DNA of 8,912 nucleotides from Spirochaeta sp. (GTDB taxonomy: Bacteria; Spirochaetota; Spirochaetia; UBA9216), in NCBI GenBank assembly GCA_003454605.1, contig DMKD01000115.1:7821-16732 (forward strand). Reading direction: 5' to 3'. Positions 1-6,194 of the stretch are shown here, one piece after another. The notes under the pieces were generated by a model. That model did no database searches, was not told where the DNA came from, and worked only from the letters and a program-made list of their open reading frames with translations. Both the position numbers and the translations under genes were made by a program. The stretch's first letter is position 1. Every line of letters begins with the position of its first letter.

Positions 1-1355
1 GAGATATTTATCTCAATGGTGAGAAAGTGAGTTTTACTTCCCCAAAAGACGCTATAGCACTCGGCCTTGGAATGGTGCACCAGCATTTTATGTTGATTGA
101 AACCCTGTCGGTTACCGAGAACATCATTCTAGGCAGTGAACCCGGTCGTGCCGGTGTAATTGATTATAAAAAAGCCCGTGATGAGGTTAAACACCTGTCG
201 GAGAAATACAGACTTAATGTAGATCCCGACGCGTTAATAGAATCAATGCCTGTTGGTCTTCAGCAGCGCGTAGAGATTCTCAAGGCGCTCTACCGCAAGG
301 CTAATGTCCTCATTCTTGATGAACCTACTGCTGTTCTGACTCCCCAGGAGGTTGATGAACTCTTTGAGGTTATCAAGGCTTTGGTTGCAACCGGTGTTTC
401 AGTGATAATAATCACCCACAAGCTGGAAGAGGTTAAGGAGATCTCGGATCGATCCTACATCCTCCGCCGTGGGGAAATCTCCGGTGAATGTAACACAGCA
501 GATGTCTCAAAAGAAGAATTGGCAAACCTGATGGTAGGCCGTGATGTCGTTCTTACCGTCTCAAAGGATGGAGTGCAGTCAACCGCAGCTCCGGTTATTC
601 AGATAAGCGGGCTTAACGTAAGAGACAATAAAAAACTATCTGCGGTGAAAGATCTGAATCTCGACATCAAACCCGGTGAAATAGTCGGAATTGCGGGTGT
701 TGACGGTAACGGTCAGACTGAGCTTGCCGAGGCAATAAGAAGCCTGAGGAGCGTTGAATCGGGTACGATAGAGTTTAAAGGCGAGGATATTACTCATCTG
801 AAAACAAAGGATCTTATAGATCGTAAAATGGCATATGTTCCGGCTGATCGTCACCGTTTTGGACTCGTGCTTCCTATGACGGTGGCCGAAAACTCGATCC
901 TGGGCTATCATAACCGTCAGCCGGCGCTGAAATCAAAGCGCGGTTTGAAACTAAATCTGGATAAAATTGCAGCCGGAGCTGAAAGCCTTGTTGAGCAGTA
1001 TGATATTAGAACCCCCGGTGTTCAGGTGCCGGCCGGAAATCTATCAGGCGGAAACCAGCAGAAGGTCATCCTGGCACGTGAGTTCTCGCGCGAACCTGAG
1101 TTTCTTCTTGTTACGCAGCCGACAAGGGGGCTTGATGTAGGAGCCATTGAATACATTCACTCACAGATTCTCGCAATGCGGGATAAGGGGGTTGCTATCT
1201 TGCTTATATCGCTTGAGCTTGAGGAGATCTTCTCGCTCTCCGACCGCATCGAGGTGATGTTTGAAGGCAGGCTGGTGAAGGAATTCAAACCCGAAGAAAC
1301 CGATGAAAAAGAGGTCGGCCTCTATATGACCGGAGGAAATACTGATGCAGAATAA
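1..1355 (+). CDS. BMP/nucleoside-type ABC transporter ATP-binding protein (5'-truncated)
   Basis: This is the cytoplasmic ATPase of a nucleoside (BMP-family) importer, with two fused ABC domains of the RbsA/NupO/PnrC kind. The reading frame is open to the left edge (first whole codon at position 3), so the GTG at 27 is internal. About 450 residues are visible; family members have roughly 500-515, so the missing part should contain the first Walker A. Domain 1 shows the Q-loop Gln (81-83), signature VGLQQR (252-269), Walker B LILDEP (309-326) and the H-loop His (417-419). Domain 2 shows a Walker A-like GVDGNGQT with Gln in place of Lys (696-719), signature LSGGNQQ (1041-1061), a degenerate Walker B (LLVTQP, 1104-1121) and Leu where the H-loop His would be (1212-1214). 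This asymmetry is normal for the family. The 3' end overlaps the first permease gene by 11 bp, which suggests translational coupling. Function is confident; nucleoside specificity is inferred from the neighbours. Confidence 0.95.
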   Translation, partial: DIYLNGEKVSFTSPKDAIALGLGMVHQHFMLIETLSVTENIILGSEPGRAGVIDYKKARDEVKHLSEKYRLNVDPDALIESMPVGLQQRVEILKALYRKANVLILDEPTAVLTPQEVDELFEVIKALVATGVSVIIITHKLEEVKEISDRSYILRRGEISGECNTADVSKEELANLMVGRDVVLTVSKDGVQSTAAPVIQISGLNVRDNKKLSAVKDLNLDIKPGEIVGIAGVDGNGQTELAEAIRSLRSVESGTIEFKGEDITHLKTKDLIDRKMAYVPADRHRFGLVLPMTVAENSILGYHNRQPALKSKRGLKLNLDKIAAGAESLVEQYDIRTPGVQVPAGNLSGGNQQKVILAREFSREPEFLLVTQPTRGLDVGAIEYIHSQILAMRDKGVAILLISLELEEIFSLSDRIEVMFEGRLVKEFKPEETDEKEVGLYMTGGNTDAE

Positions 1356-2595
1356 CAGCTTGTCAAAGATTTTTATTATACTGATGATTCTTTCAGGTAT
1401 TGCCGGGATATTTCTCTGGTCGGCATCATATTTCATCGGTATTATCTTTATTGTCCTGGCTCTCTTCCTCTACTACTTCTATAAACGAAGCGCCGAGGGC
1501 AGTGAATCAGCCGGGGTCTGGGCGAAGGGGTTTGTGAAAACCCTGTATATTCCTGTATTCGGAATAATTGCAGCAATAATTCTCGGCGGACTGATAATGC
1601 TGTTAACCGGAAATGACCCGGTAATAGCCTACAAGGCTCTGTTTTACGGCGGTTTCGTTAAAAACTGGCATATCTCAATACTCAATGCAGTCCCGCTTAT
1701 CTTCACCGGGCTGTCGGTCGCTTTCGCTTTCCAGGCCGGATTATTCAATATCGGTGCCGAAGGACAGTTTTACATCGGTTCGATGGTCGCCACCTGGCTG
1801 GGGCTGCGGCTGGGCATGCCGCCCTTGTTTTCGATAATTCTGATATTCGTAATTGCCGGTCTTGCCGCAGCGGCCTATAATATTATACCCGCTGTGTTAA
1901 AGGTCAGAACCGGAGCTCATGAAGTTATAACTACCATGATGCTCGCCCACATCGCAAGACATCTTTCACCGATATTCATCCGCGGCAACGGGGGAGATCC
2001 GGCAACATCGACTCATGCCTATGTCACGAACGATATTCTTGAAAATAACTTTCTGCCGATGTTCAAAGATTTTCTGCCTAATGCCAATTACAGACTGCAT
2101 GTCGGCATCCTGATCGCAATTGCAGTTGCCTTACTGGTTTATTACATCCTCTATTACACCCGCATTGGCTTTGAGGTCAGGGCCGTAGGACAGAATCCGA
2201 ACGCCGCAAGAGCCCAGGGTATATCGATAGGCCGGAATATCATGATAGCCCTGCTGTTTGCGGGTTTTCTATCAGGGCTTGCCGGTGTTAATCAGGTTGT
2301 TGGTCTCGATCATAAGATGTATCAGAACCTCAGTGCAGGTTACGGCTGGAATGGGATTTCAGTCGCAATTCTCGCGTCTAATAATCCTATAGGTGTCATC
2401 TTTACGGCAATTCTCTGGGGTGCACTCGACGCCGGCGGGCAGTACATGACGCGAACCACCCAGATTCCCAATTCAATCGTTGAAATAATCAAGGGAATAA
2501 TCCTCTTTCTAATAGTTGCAAGATACATCTATACCTACATCGGCGGAAGATTCAGAAAACGGCGCAAAGACAGGAAAGCAAAGGAGGCGGTGTAA
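1345..2595 (+). CDS. BMP/nucleoside-type ABC transporter permease 1 (NupP/YufP-like)
   Basis: This is an integral membrane permease of the branched-chain amino acid/ribose permease superfamily (BPD_transp_2), and one half of the transmembrane channel. The ATG is preceded by GGAGGA (1332-1337) with a 7-base gap and lies inside the end of the ATPase gene. The 416-residue protein carries the family segments FNIGAEGQFYIG (135-146), GAHEVITTMM (190-199), a cytoplasmic loop AVGQNPNAARAQGIS (280-294) and GYGWNGISVAI (332-342). About ten hydrophobic segments are visible. It is longer than the usual ~350 residues because two hydrophobic helices (about 9-27 and 29-46) and a short linker precede the conserved family start near residue 66. 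The C-terminus is strongly basic (KRRKDRK), as expected for a cytoplasmic tail. It is co-transcribed with the ATPase and permease 2. Confidence 0.95.
   Translation: MQNNSLSKIFIILMILSGIAGIFLWSASYFIGIIFIVLALFLYYFYKRSAEGSESAGVWAKGFVKTLYIPVFGIIAAIILGGLIMLLTGNDPVIAYKALFYGGFVKNWHISILNAVPLIFTGLSVAFAFQAGLFNIGAEGQFYIGSMVATWLGLRLGMPPLFSIILIFVIAGLAAAAYNIIPAVLKVRTGAHEVITTMMLAHIARHLSPIFIRGNGGDPATSTHAYVTNDILENNFLPMFKDFLPNANYRLHVGILIAIAVALLVYYILYYTRIGFEVRAVGQNPNAARAQGISIGRNIMIALLFAGFLSGLAGVNQVVGLDHKMYQNLSAGYGWNGISVAILASNNPIGVIFTAILWGALDAGGQYMTRTTQIPNSIVEIIKGIILFLIVARYIYTYIGGRFRKRRKDRKAKEAV
2581..2587 (+). promoter_or_regulatory. Shine-Dalgarno site deciding the start of permease 2
   Basis: AAGGAGG lies nine bases before the ATG at 2597 and inside the last codons of permease 1. 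It shows that translation begins at 2597 and not at the upstream in-frame alternative near 2516, whose extra N-terminal residues are hydrophilic and unlike the family. Confidence 0.85.
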
Positions 2596-2596
2596 C

Positions 2597-3550
2597 ATGG
2601 AAGTATTAGCTCAAATCTTTAATACCGAACTGCTGGTTGCGACAATCAGGCTCTCTACACCTATTACCCTTGCCGCGATCGGCGCAACAATCTGTGAACG
2701 CTCCGGAATTGTAAATATCGCAATGGAAGGCATGATGATTGTAGGAGCCTTTACAGGGCTTATCGGCGCGATGTTCACCGGCAATCCCTGGCTCGGGCTG
2801 CTGTTCGCCGTGCTTGCAGGGGGCTTGTTTTCACTGCTTCACGCCTTCGCCACGGTCAGCCTTCATCTTGAACACGTTGTATCCGGGGCGGTGCTCAACA
2901 TCCTTGCTTTTGGCATTGTACGCTACATGATGGTCATGATCTTCGGACATCCCGGAACCACTGATCCCATTACCTATTCCTTAAAGAACTTTCAGTGGGC
3001 AATACCCGGCCTGTCAAAGATTCCGGTATTAGGACCTATATTCTTTAATCAAACGCCGATCATCTACTTCAGTTTTCTGCTAATCATATTTTTCACGTTT
3101 TTTCTGAAAAAAACCAAGCTCGGCCTCCACCTTAAGGCGGCCGGAGAGCACCCGCTGGCGCTCGAAACCATAGGTGTTTCGGTGTACAAGATGCGCTACA
3201 CCGGTGTTTTCATCTCGGGAATGATGGCGGGCCTTGCAGGCGCCTACCTCTCAATCGAGAACGCCGTATCCTTTACCGAAGGCATGAGCAGCGGCCGCGG
3301 GTTTATTGCCATGGCTGCGATGATATCAGGCGGCTGGACGCCCATCGGAGCCTTTATAGCGTCGCTGTTTTTCGGTTTTGCCGATGCCCTTCAGGTAAGG
3401 CTGCAGGTTGCGCTTGAGCTGGGTATCCCTGAGGAACTATTCATTATTCTGCCCTATGTTTTGACAGTAGCTGCAGTTGCGGGACTCGTCAGGCGTTCTA
3501 GAGCTCCGAAGGCGGACGGCGTGGACTTTATGATTGAACGGCCTGAATAG
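2597..3550 (+). CDS. BMP/nucleoside-type ABC transporter permease 2 (NupQ/YufQ-like)
   Basis: This is the second membrane permease of the importer, paired with permease 1 to form the channel. The product is 317 residues, the usual length. The start follows the permease 1 stop by one base and is set by a strong Shine-Dalgarno. Family landmarks are ERSGIVNIAMEGMMIVGAF (34-52, the start of the conserved core), LHLEHVVSGAVLNILAFG (89-106), the coupling-type loop AAGEHPLALETIGV (181-194) and GRGFIAMAAMISGGWTPIGA (233-252). Hydrophobic segments lie at about 13-32, 36-59, 64-86, 94-116, 152-170, 201-221, 236-262 and 280-298. A short polar C-terminal tail ends in RPE. It differs from permease 1 in lacking the extra N-terminal hairpin. 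Function is confident from family motifs and operon position; the exact nucleoside transported cannot be read from this subunit. Confidence 0.95.
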   Translation: MEVLAQIFNTELLVATIRLSTPITLAAIGATICERSGIVNIAMEGMMIVGAFTGLIGAMFTGNPWLGLLFAVLAGGLFSLLHAFATVSLHLEHVVSGAVLNILAFGIVRYMMVMIFGHPGTTDPITYSLKNFQWAIPGLSKIPVLGPIFFNQTPIIYFSFLLIIFFTFFLKKTKLGLHLKAAGEHPLALETIGVSVYKMRYTGVFISGMMAGLAGAYLSIENAVSFTEGMSSGRGFIAMAAMISGGWTPIGAFIASLFFGFADALQVRLQVALELGIPEELFIILPYVLTVAAVAGLVRRSRAPKADGVDFMIERPE

Positions 3551-3587
3551 GATGTTGTGTAAAATCGACAAAGCAGTGAAAACTTCA

Positions 3588-3616
3588 TTGACTGTTGAAC
3601 CTAATAGAGATACCAT
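3588..3616 (+). promoter_or_regulatory. Sigma70-type promoter for the binding-protein gene
   Basis: TTGACT (3588-3593) is a five-of-six match to the -35 consensus. It is followed after exactly 17 bases by TACCAT (3611-3616), a four-of-six -10 match. Transcription would start near 3623, giving a leader of about 30 bases before the ATG at 3654. The site lies in the 103-base gap between permease 2 and the lipoprotein gene. It would allow the binding protein to be made in excess of the membrane components, as is usual for ABC importers. No transcript data are available here. Confidence 0.6.
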
Positions 3617-3643
3617 TACAAGGTTAGCATTAAAAATATTCCT

Positions 3644-3648
3644 GGAGG
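3644..3648 (+). promoter_or_regulatory. Shine-Dalgarno site deciding the lipoprotein start
   Basis: GGAGG sits five bases (all A) before the ATG at 3654. That ATG opens a typical signal peptide, whereas the longer in-frame reading from about 3534 would put 40 hydrophilic residues ahead of it. Confidence 0.85.
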
Positions 3649-3653
3649 AAAAA

Positions 3654-4745
3654 ATGAAAAAAACAAGAATTATTGGCCTGCTGCTGATTGTCCTAATTGC
3701 GACATTCGCGCTTTCGTGCAGCAAAGAGGAAGAAGCGGCTGAAGCACCCGTGGTAGTTGAGAAAGAAGCTGCACCCGCCCTTCCCGGTGAAGGAATGATT
3801 GCAGCTATGGCAACCGATGTCGGCGGCCTGGGCGATAAGTCATTTAATGACGGAGCCTACGGCGGACTCAAGCTGGCTGAAGAAAAACTTGGCTCTGAAG
3901 CAAGAGTTGTTCAGTCCAAGCAGCAGACAGACTATGTTCCAAACCTGTCAGGTCTTGCTGAAGACGGTGCAGATGTTGTATTTGCAGTTGGATTCCTCAT
4001 GGACCAGGCTGTAAATGAAGCTGCAGCAAACAACCCTGATACCCTCTTTGCAGGTATAGATATCTGGGCAGGCGACGCTTCTCCCGATAACTTCATGGGA
4101 ATTGTCTTCAACGAGCATGAAGCAGGTTACCTTGCAGGCATCGTTGCAGGTCTCATGACAAAAGAATACGCATCAGCATCAGACAAACTCAATGACGAAA
4201 ACAAGATTGGTGTAGTACTCGGCATGTTCATTCCTCCTGTAGAAAAATATGAAGTTGGATTTATTGCAGGAGCCCGAAGTGTTAATCCTGATATCGAGGT
4301 TCTAAGCGCAACAGCAGGAGACTTCGTTGACCAGGCTAAGGGTAAAGAACTTGCTCTTGCTATGATCGAACAGGGTGCTGACATCATCTTCCACGCCGCA
4401 GGTCTTACCGGTCTCGGTGCTATCAATGCGTGTAAGGAAGAAGGTGTTCTGGCTATTGGCGTAGATGTTGACCAGAATGCAACAGCTCCTGATACTATCA
4501 TCACTTCTGCAGAGAAGAAGATTGTTCAGGCAACCTACCTCGCAGTAGAATCAGTTGTTAACGGTACCTTCAAGGGCGGAACAAGAGTATTTGATATCAA
4601 TGATGATGCAGTTGGTATCTCTCCTTTCCACAGCTTCGATTCAGTTGTACCGCAGGCAGTTAAAGATGCTGTTAATGCCGCAGTTGCAGACATGAAGGCT
4701 GGCAAGATCAGCGTTCCCACAACAAGAGCAGAAATCGGTCTCTAG
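3654..4745 (+). CDS. BMP-family nucleoside-binding lipoprotein (PnrA/TmpC-like)
   Basis: This is the substrate-binding lipoprotein of the importer, anchored by lipid and facing outward from the cytoplasmic membrane. The 363-residue product begins with a lipoprotein signal peptide: basic KKTR, a hydrophobic core (6-19), then Ala-Leu-Ser-Cys with Cys22 as the lipidated residue. Ala at -3 departs from the Leu of the enterobacterial lipobox but is common in spirochaetes. An acidic, Ala/Glu/Pro-rich linker (about 24-46) leads to the BMP fold. That fold carries ATDVGGLGDKSFND (53-66), GFLMDQAV (113-120), FNEHEAGYLAG (152-162) and GVDVDQ (269-274) followed by TSAEKK (284-289), regions that line the nucleoside cleft in T. 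pallidum PnrA. The gene ends in tandem TAG codons just before an intrinsic terminator. It is last in the cluster, while pnrA/nupN is typically first. It uses GCA/GCT and GTT/GTA codons more than the permease genes, which may reflect high expression. Family assignment is firm; purine nucleosides are the likely but unproven ligand. Confidence 0.95.
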   Translation: MKKTRIIGLLLIVLIATFALSCSKEEEAAEAPVVVEKEAAPALPGEGMIAAMATDVGGLGDKSFNDGAYGGLKLAEEKLGSEARVVQSKQQTDYVPNLSGLAEDGADVVFAVGFLMDQAVNEAAANNPDTLFAGIDIWAGDASPDNFMGIVFNEHEAGYLAGIVAGLMTKEYASASDKLNDENKIGVVLGMFIPPVEKYEVGFIAGARSVNPDIEVLSATAGDFVDQAKGKELALAMIEQGADIIFHAAGLTGLGAINACKEEGVLAIGVDVDQNATAPDTIITSAEKKIVQATYLAVESVVNGTFKGGTRVFDINDDAVGISPFHSFDSVVPQAVKDAVNAAVADMKAGKISVPTTRAEIGL

Positions 4746-4784
4746 TAGATTCGATTTTTCATACCGATTTTTACCGGTAAAGGA

Positions 4785-4812
4785 CCGCCTCTGCAACAGG
4801 GGCGGTTTTTTT
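4785..4812 (+). terminator. Intrinsic terminator after the ABC transporter
   Basis: CCGCCTCTG (4785-4793) pairs with CAGGGGCGG (4797-4805) over nine base pairs with one G-U wobble and a three-base loop (CAA). A run of seven T follows (4806-4812). It lies about 40 bases after the lipoprotein stop codon. A weak five-pair hairpin (4762-4766 with 4775-4779) precedes it and is probably incidental. Confidence 0.92.
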
Positions 4813-4820
4813 GATTAATT

Positions 4821-4938
4821 GGCCACTGAGAGATATCAGGAATCACAAAGCAGCGAGTAAGATGAAGGAGAAAGGAGGAGTTAAAAACTCCCATTCGTCT
4901 TATTCTCTGTCTTTTTTGCTATATATGATTCAGTGGCT
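4821..4938. repeat. Imperfect foldback (inverted) repeat, MITE-like or relic
   Basis: The outer ends are a perfect inverted pair, GCCACTGA (4822-4829) and TCAGTGGC (4930-4937). The interior also folds on itself: 4851-4866 pairs with 4894-4909 at 15 of 16 positions, two of them G-U. At the centre GGAGTT (4877-4882) pairs with AACTCC (4886-4891) around an AAA loop. The stretches between the outer and inner stems pair poorly. No open reading frame lies inside and I see no flanking target-site duplication. It could be a small non-autonomous element, a decayed dispersed repeat or a structured untranslated region. The structure is directly visible; its mobile nature is only a suggestion. Confidence 0.5.
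4851..4917 (+). terminator. Possible second terminator formed by the foldback core
   Basis: The long imperfect stem 4851-4866/4894-4909 is followed two bases later by six T (4912-4917), the layout of a rho-independent terminator reading rightward. It would insulate the following gene from transport-operon read-through. The stem has an asymmetric internal loop, so efficiency is uncertain, and the stronger terminator at 4785-4812 may make it redundant. Confidence 0.35.
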
Positions 4939-5018
4939 GGGCTCTATTAAGAATTACTAGTTTTATTATTAAAAATCTTGTCCTCCTTCCGGCTTATCAG
5001 CATACAATCCGTTTTCCA

Positions 5019-5060
5019 TTTGTAAAGGCCAAGGCGAGCCGCTTTGCGGGCCTTGACAAA
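5019..5060. repeat. Stable inverted repeat overlapping the -35 box of the GxxExxY gene
   Basis: TTTGTAAAGGCC (5019-5030) pairs with GGCCTTGACAAA (5049-5060) with a single mismatch. An inner stem (5031-5036 with 5040-5045, one G-U pair) extends the hairpin to an AGC loop, leaving GCG (5046-5048) bulged. The right arm contains the perfect -35 hexamer TTGACA. It could be an operator for a dimeric repressor or simply a structural element; there is no T-run after it, so it is not an intrinsic terminator. Confidence 0.55.
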
Positions 5061-5082
5061 CAGAAAAGCGAATCTGTTTATT
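5053..5082 (+). promoter_or_regulatory. Probable sigma70 promoter of the GxxExxY gene
   Basis: A perfect TTGACA (5053-5058) is followed after 18 bases by TTTATT (5077-5082), a four-of-six match to the -10 consensus. Transcription would begin near 5089, giving a leader of only about 20 bases. The -35 lies in the right arm of the inverted repeat at 5019-5060. Confidence 0.5.
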
Positions 5083-5096
5083 TCCTGTAAAATTTC

Positions 5097-5102
5097 AGGA
5101 GG
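5097..5102 (+). promoter_or_regulatory. Shine-Dalgarno site of the GxxExxY gene
   Basis: A full AGGAGG lies six bases before the ATG at 5109, an ideal spacing that fixes this start. The upstream CCTG (5084-5087) can pair with CAGG (5096-5099) and might partly mask the site, though the stem is only four base pairs. Confidence 0.8.
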
Positions 5103-5108
5103 TACTGT

Positions 5109-5474
5109 ATGGTTCTGTATAAAGATTTAAGTTATCAAATAATTGGTTGTGCTCTGGAGGTTCATTCCGGTATCGGTCCCGGTTTGCTTGAGCAGTGTTA
5201 TCACAATGCACTTTATTTCCAGCTTAAGGAAGCGGGATTTAATGTGGGCTACAATAAATCCTACAATGTTGAATATAAGGGTAATATCGTAGGTGAATAC
5301 TTTGCCGATCTGGTTGTAGATAATAAAATCATCCTTGAACTTAAATCGGTTAAGCAACTTGGTGATGCGCATATGGCTCAGCTCATTAATTATTTGCATA
5401 TCTCGGGCTGCAGGGTGGGCTATCTGCTCAATTTTCAGAGCGCTCAGTTAGAGTTTCAGCGTATGGTGGTATAG
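5109..5474 (+). CDS. GxxExxY family protein (PD-(D/E)xK nuclease-like)
   Basis: This is a small cytoplasmic protein of 121 residues, the normal length for the GxxExxY family. The naming motif is Gly25-Leu-Leu-Glu28-Gln-Cys-Tyr31. The conserved surroundings are also present: IIGCALEVHSGIGPG (11-25), YKGNIVGEYFADLVV (56-70), ILELKSV (75-81), AQLINYL (90-96) and a C-terminal GYLLNF (103-108). Glu28, Asp67, Glu77-x-Lys79 and Gln91-x-x-x-Tyr95 match the order of active-site residues in PD-(D/E)xK nucleases, to which this family has been assigned by fold. No biological role is established, and none is evident from the neighbours. It has its own strong ribosome site and probable promoter downstream of a foldback repeat. 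It is complete, with no frameshift. A 60-base gap separates it from the HAD gene, so read-through into that gene is possible. Confidence 0.9.
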   Translation: MVLYKDLSYQIIGCALEVHSGIGPGLLEQCYHNALYFQLKEAGFNVGYNKSYNVEYKGNIVGEYFADLVVDNKIILELKSVKQLGDAHMAQLINYLHISGCRVGYLLNFQSAQLEFQRMVV

Positions 5475-5475
5475 G
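5467..5475 (+). promoter_or_regulatory. Weak candidate extended -10 for the HAD/GH1 pair
   Basis: TGGTATAGG contains the TG-n extension (5467-5468) followed by TATAGG (5470-5475), four of six to the -10 consensus, at the very end of the GxxExxY gene. No convincing -35 is found 15-18 bases upstream. Without it the HAD and GH1 genes would rely on read-through from the GxxExxY promoter. Confidence 0.2.
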
Positions 5476-5534
5476 TTTCAGCCCGCGGCCGATTCGGCTT
5501 GTTAAAAAAGTGATAACACGGTAAAGTGTTTCCC

Positions 5535-6194
5535 ATGAGTATAAAGGCCGTGATATTTGATATGGACGGCACTCTGCTGGATACCGAAAAGCTTCTTTCT
5601 GAATGTCTGATTGAAGCGGCATCCGATGAGGGCTGGACGCTTGAGTGGGATACAGTAGTTAACTGTATCGGCACAACCTTTGACGAGACAGAGAGAATCG
5701 TCATGAAGGCGATGGGCAGTGATTTCCCATATGGAAAAGTTCGGAATAAGGGAATTGAAAAATTTAAAAAATACGTTAAAAAAAGGGGGCTGCCGTTTAA
5801 GAACGGAGCACACCGTCTTCTAGATTGTCTTGATGCCGAAGGTCTGCCGTTCGGTATAGCGACAACGACAGAAAGAAAAGAGGTTTATGAGATACTGAGC
5901 TTTGTCGGAATTCTCAACCGTTTTTCGACCATTGTCTGTGGTGATGAGGTAAAAAATAGCAAACCTCATCCTGAAATATACGAGAAAGCAGCGGGAAATC
6001 TTGGAATCAGCGCAGATGAAGCCCTCGTTTTTGAAGATTCTTCACACGGTATCAGTTCTGCATCAAATGCCGGCGCGCGTGTTGTCTGGGTTCCGGACCT
6101 TCAGAATGTTCCTGACGACGTTCGAAGTAAATGCTACGACGAAATAGGTTCTCTGGATGCTGTCTGTGACAAGCTGGGAGAGCTTGTCGGGTGA
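5535..6194 (+). CDS. HAD-superfamily hydrolase (subfamily IA, beta-PGM/phosphatase-like)
   Basis: This is a probable cytoplasmic Mg-dependent phosphatase of 219 residues, typical for the class. Motif I is FDMDGTLLDTE with nucleophile Asp9 and acid/base Asp11. Motif II is IATT (Thr110), motif III is Lys143 in NSKPHPEIYE, and motif IV is FEDSSHGI with Glu167/Asp168. An alpha-helical cap (about 16-90) sits between motifs I and II, as in subfamily IA. The His usually found shortly after motif I in true beta-phosphoglucomutases is not evident (LLDTEKLLSECL), so a phosphatase of a small phosphorylated sugar or nucleotide is more likely than a mutase. The ATG at 5535 is chosen because it starts directly before the first beta strand; a GTG nine bases upstream is possible. 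The ribosome site is weak (GGTAAAG, 5520-5526). Its stop overlaps the GH1 start, so the two are likely co-translated. Substrate unknown. Confidence 0.88.
   Translation: MSIKAVIFDMDGTLLDTEKLLSECLIEAASDEGWTLEWDTVVNCIGTTFDETERIVMKAMGSDFPYGKVRNKGIEKFKKYVKKRGLPFKNGAHRLLDCLDAEGLPFGIATTTERKEVYEILSFVGILNRFSTIVCGDEVKNSKPHPEIYEKAAGNLGISADEALVFEDSSHGISSASNAGARVVWVPDLQNVPDDVRSKCYDEIGSLDAVCDKLGELVG

Noticed and set aside
27..29. GTG at 27 as the start of the ATPase gene
   Set aside because: The frame stays open to the window edge, and the upstream codons read DIYLNGEK, typical ABC ATPase sequence, so the gene begins outside.
2516..2596. Upstream in-frame start for permease 2
   Set aside because: It would add 27 hydrophilic residues read from inside permease 1; the ATG at 2597 has a strong ribosome site at correct spacing and matches the family N-terminus.
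3534..3653. Upstream in-frame start for the binding lipoprotein
   Set aside because: It would bury the signal peptide 40 residues in and place the promoter inside the coding region; the ATG at 3654 has GGAGG five bases upstream.
4127..4504. Minus-strand open frame inside the lipoprotein gene
   Set aside because: It lies wholly opposite a well-supported coding region, resembles no protein I know and shows no ribosome site; it is a shadow of biased codon use.
4978..5008. TTGTCC ... TACAAT as an extra promoter
   Set aside because: The -10 is good but the spacer is 19 bases and the -35 is weak; the perfect TTGACA downstream is a better promoter.
4746..5108. tRNA, small RNA gene, CRISPR array or riboswitch in the intergenic region
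   Set aside because: There is no cloverleaf, no regularly spaced direct repeat and no aptamer core I recognise; the visible structure is accounted for by the terminator, the foldback repeat and the promoter hairpin.
5478..5500. GC-rich GCCG/CGGC hairpin after the GxxExxY stop as a terminator
   Set aside because: The stem is only four base pairs and is followed by TTGTT then A-rich sequence, so it lacks a proper T-run.
5502..5813. Minus-strand open frames across the HAD gene start
   Set aside because: They overlap the HAD motif I region in antisense and have no recognisable domain or credible start signal.
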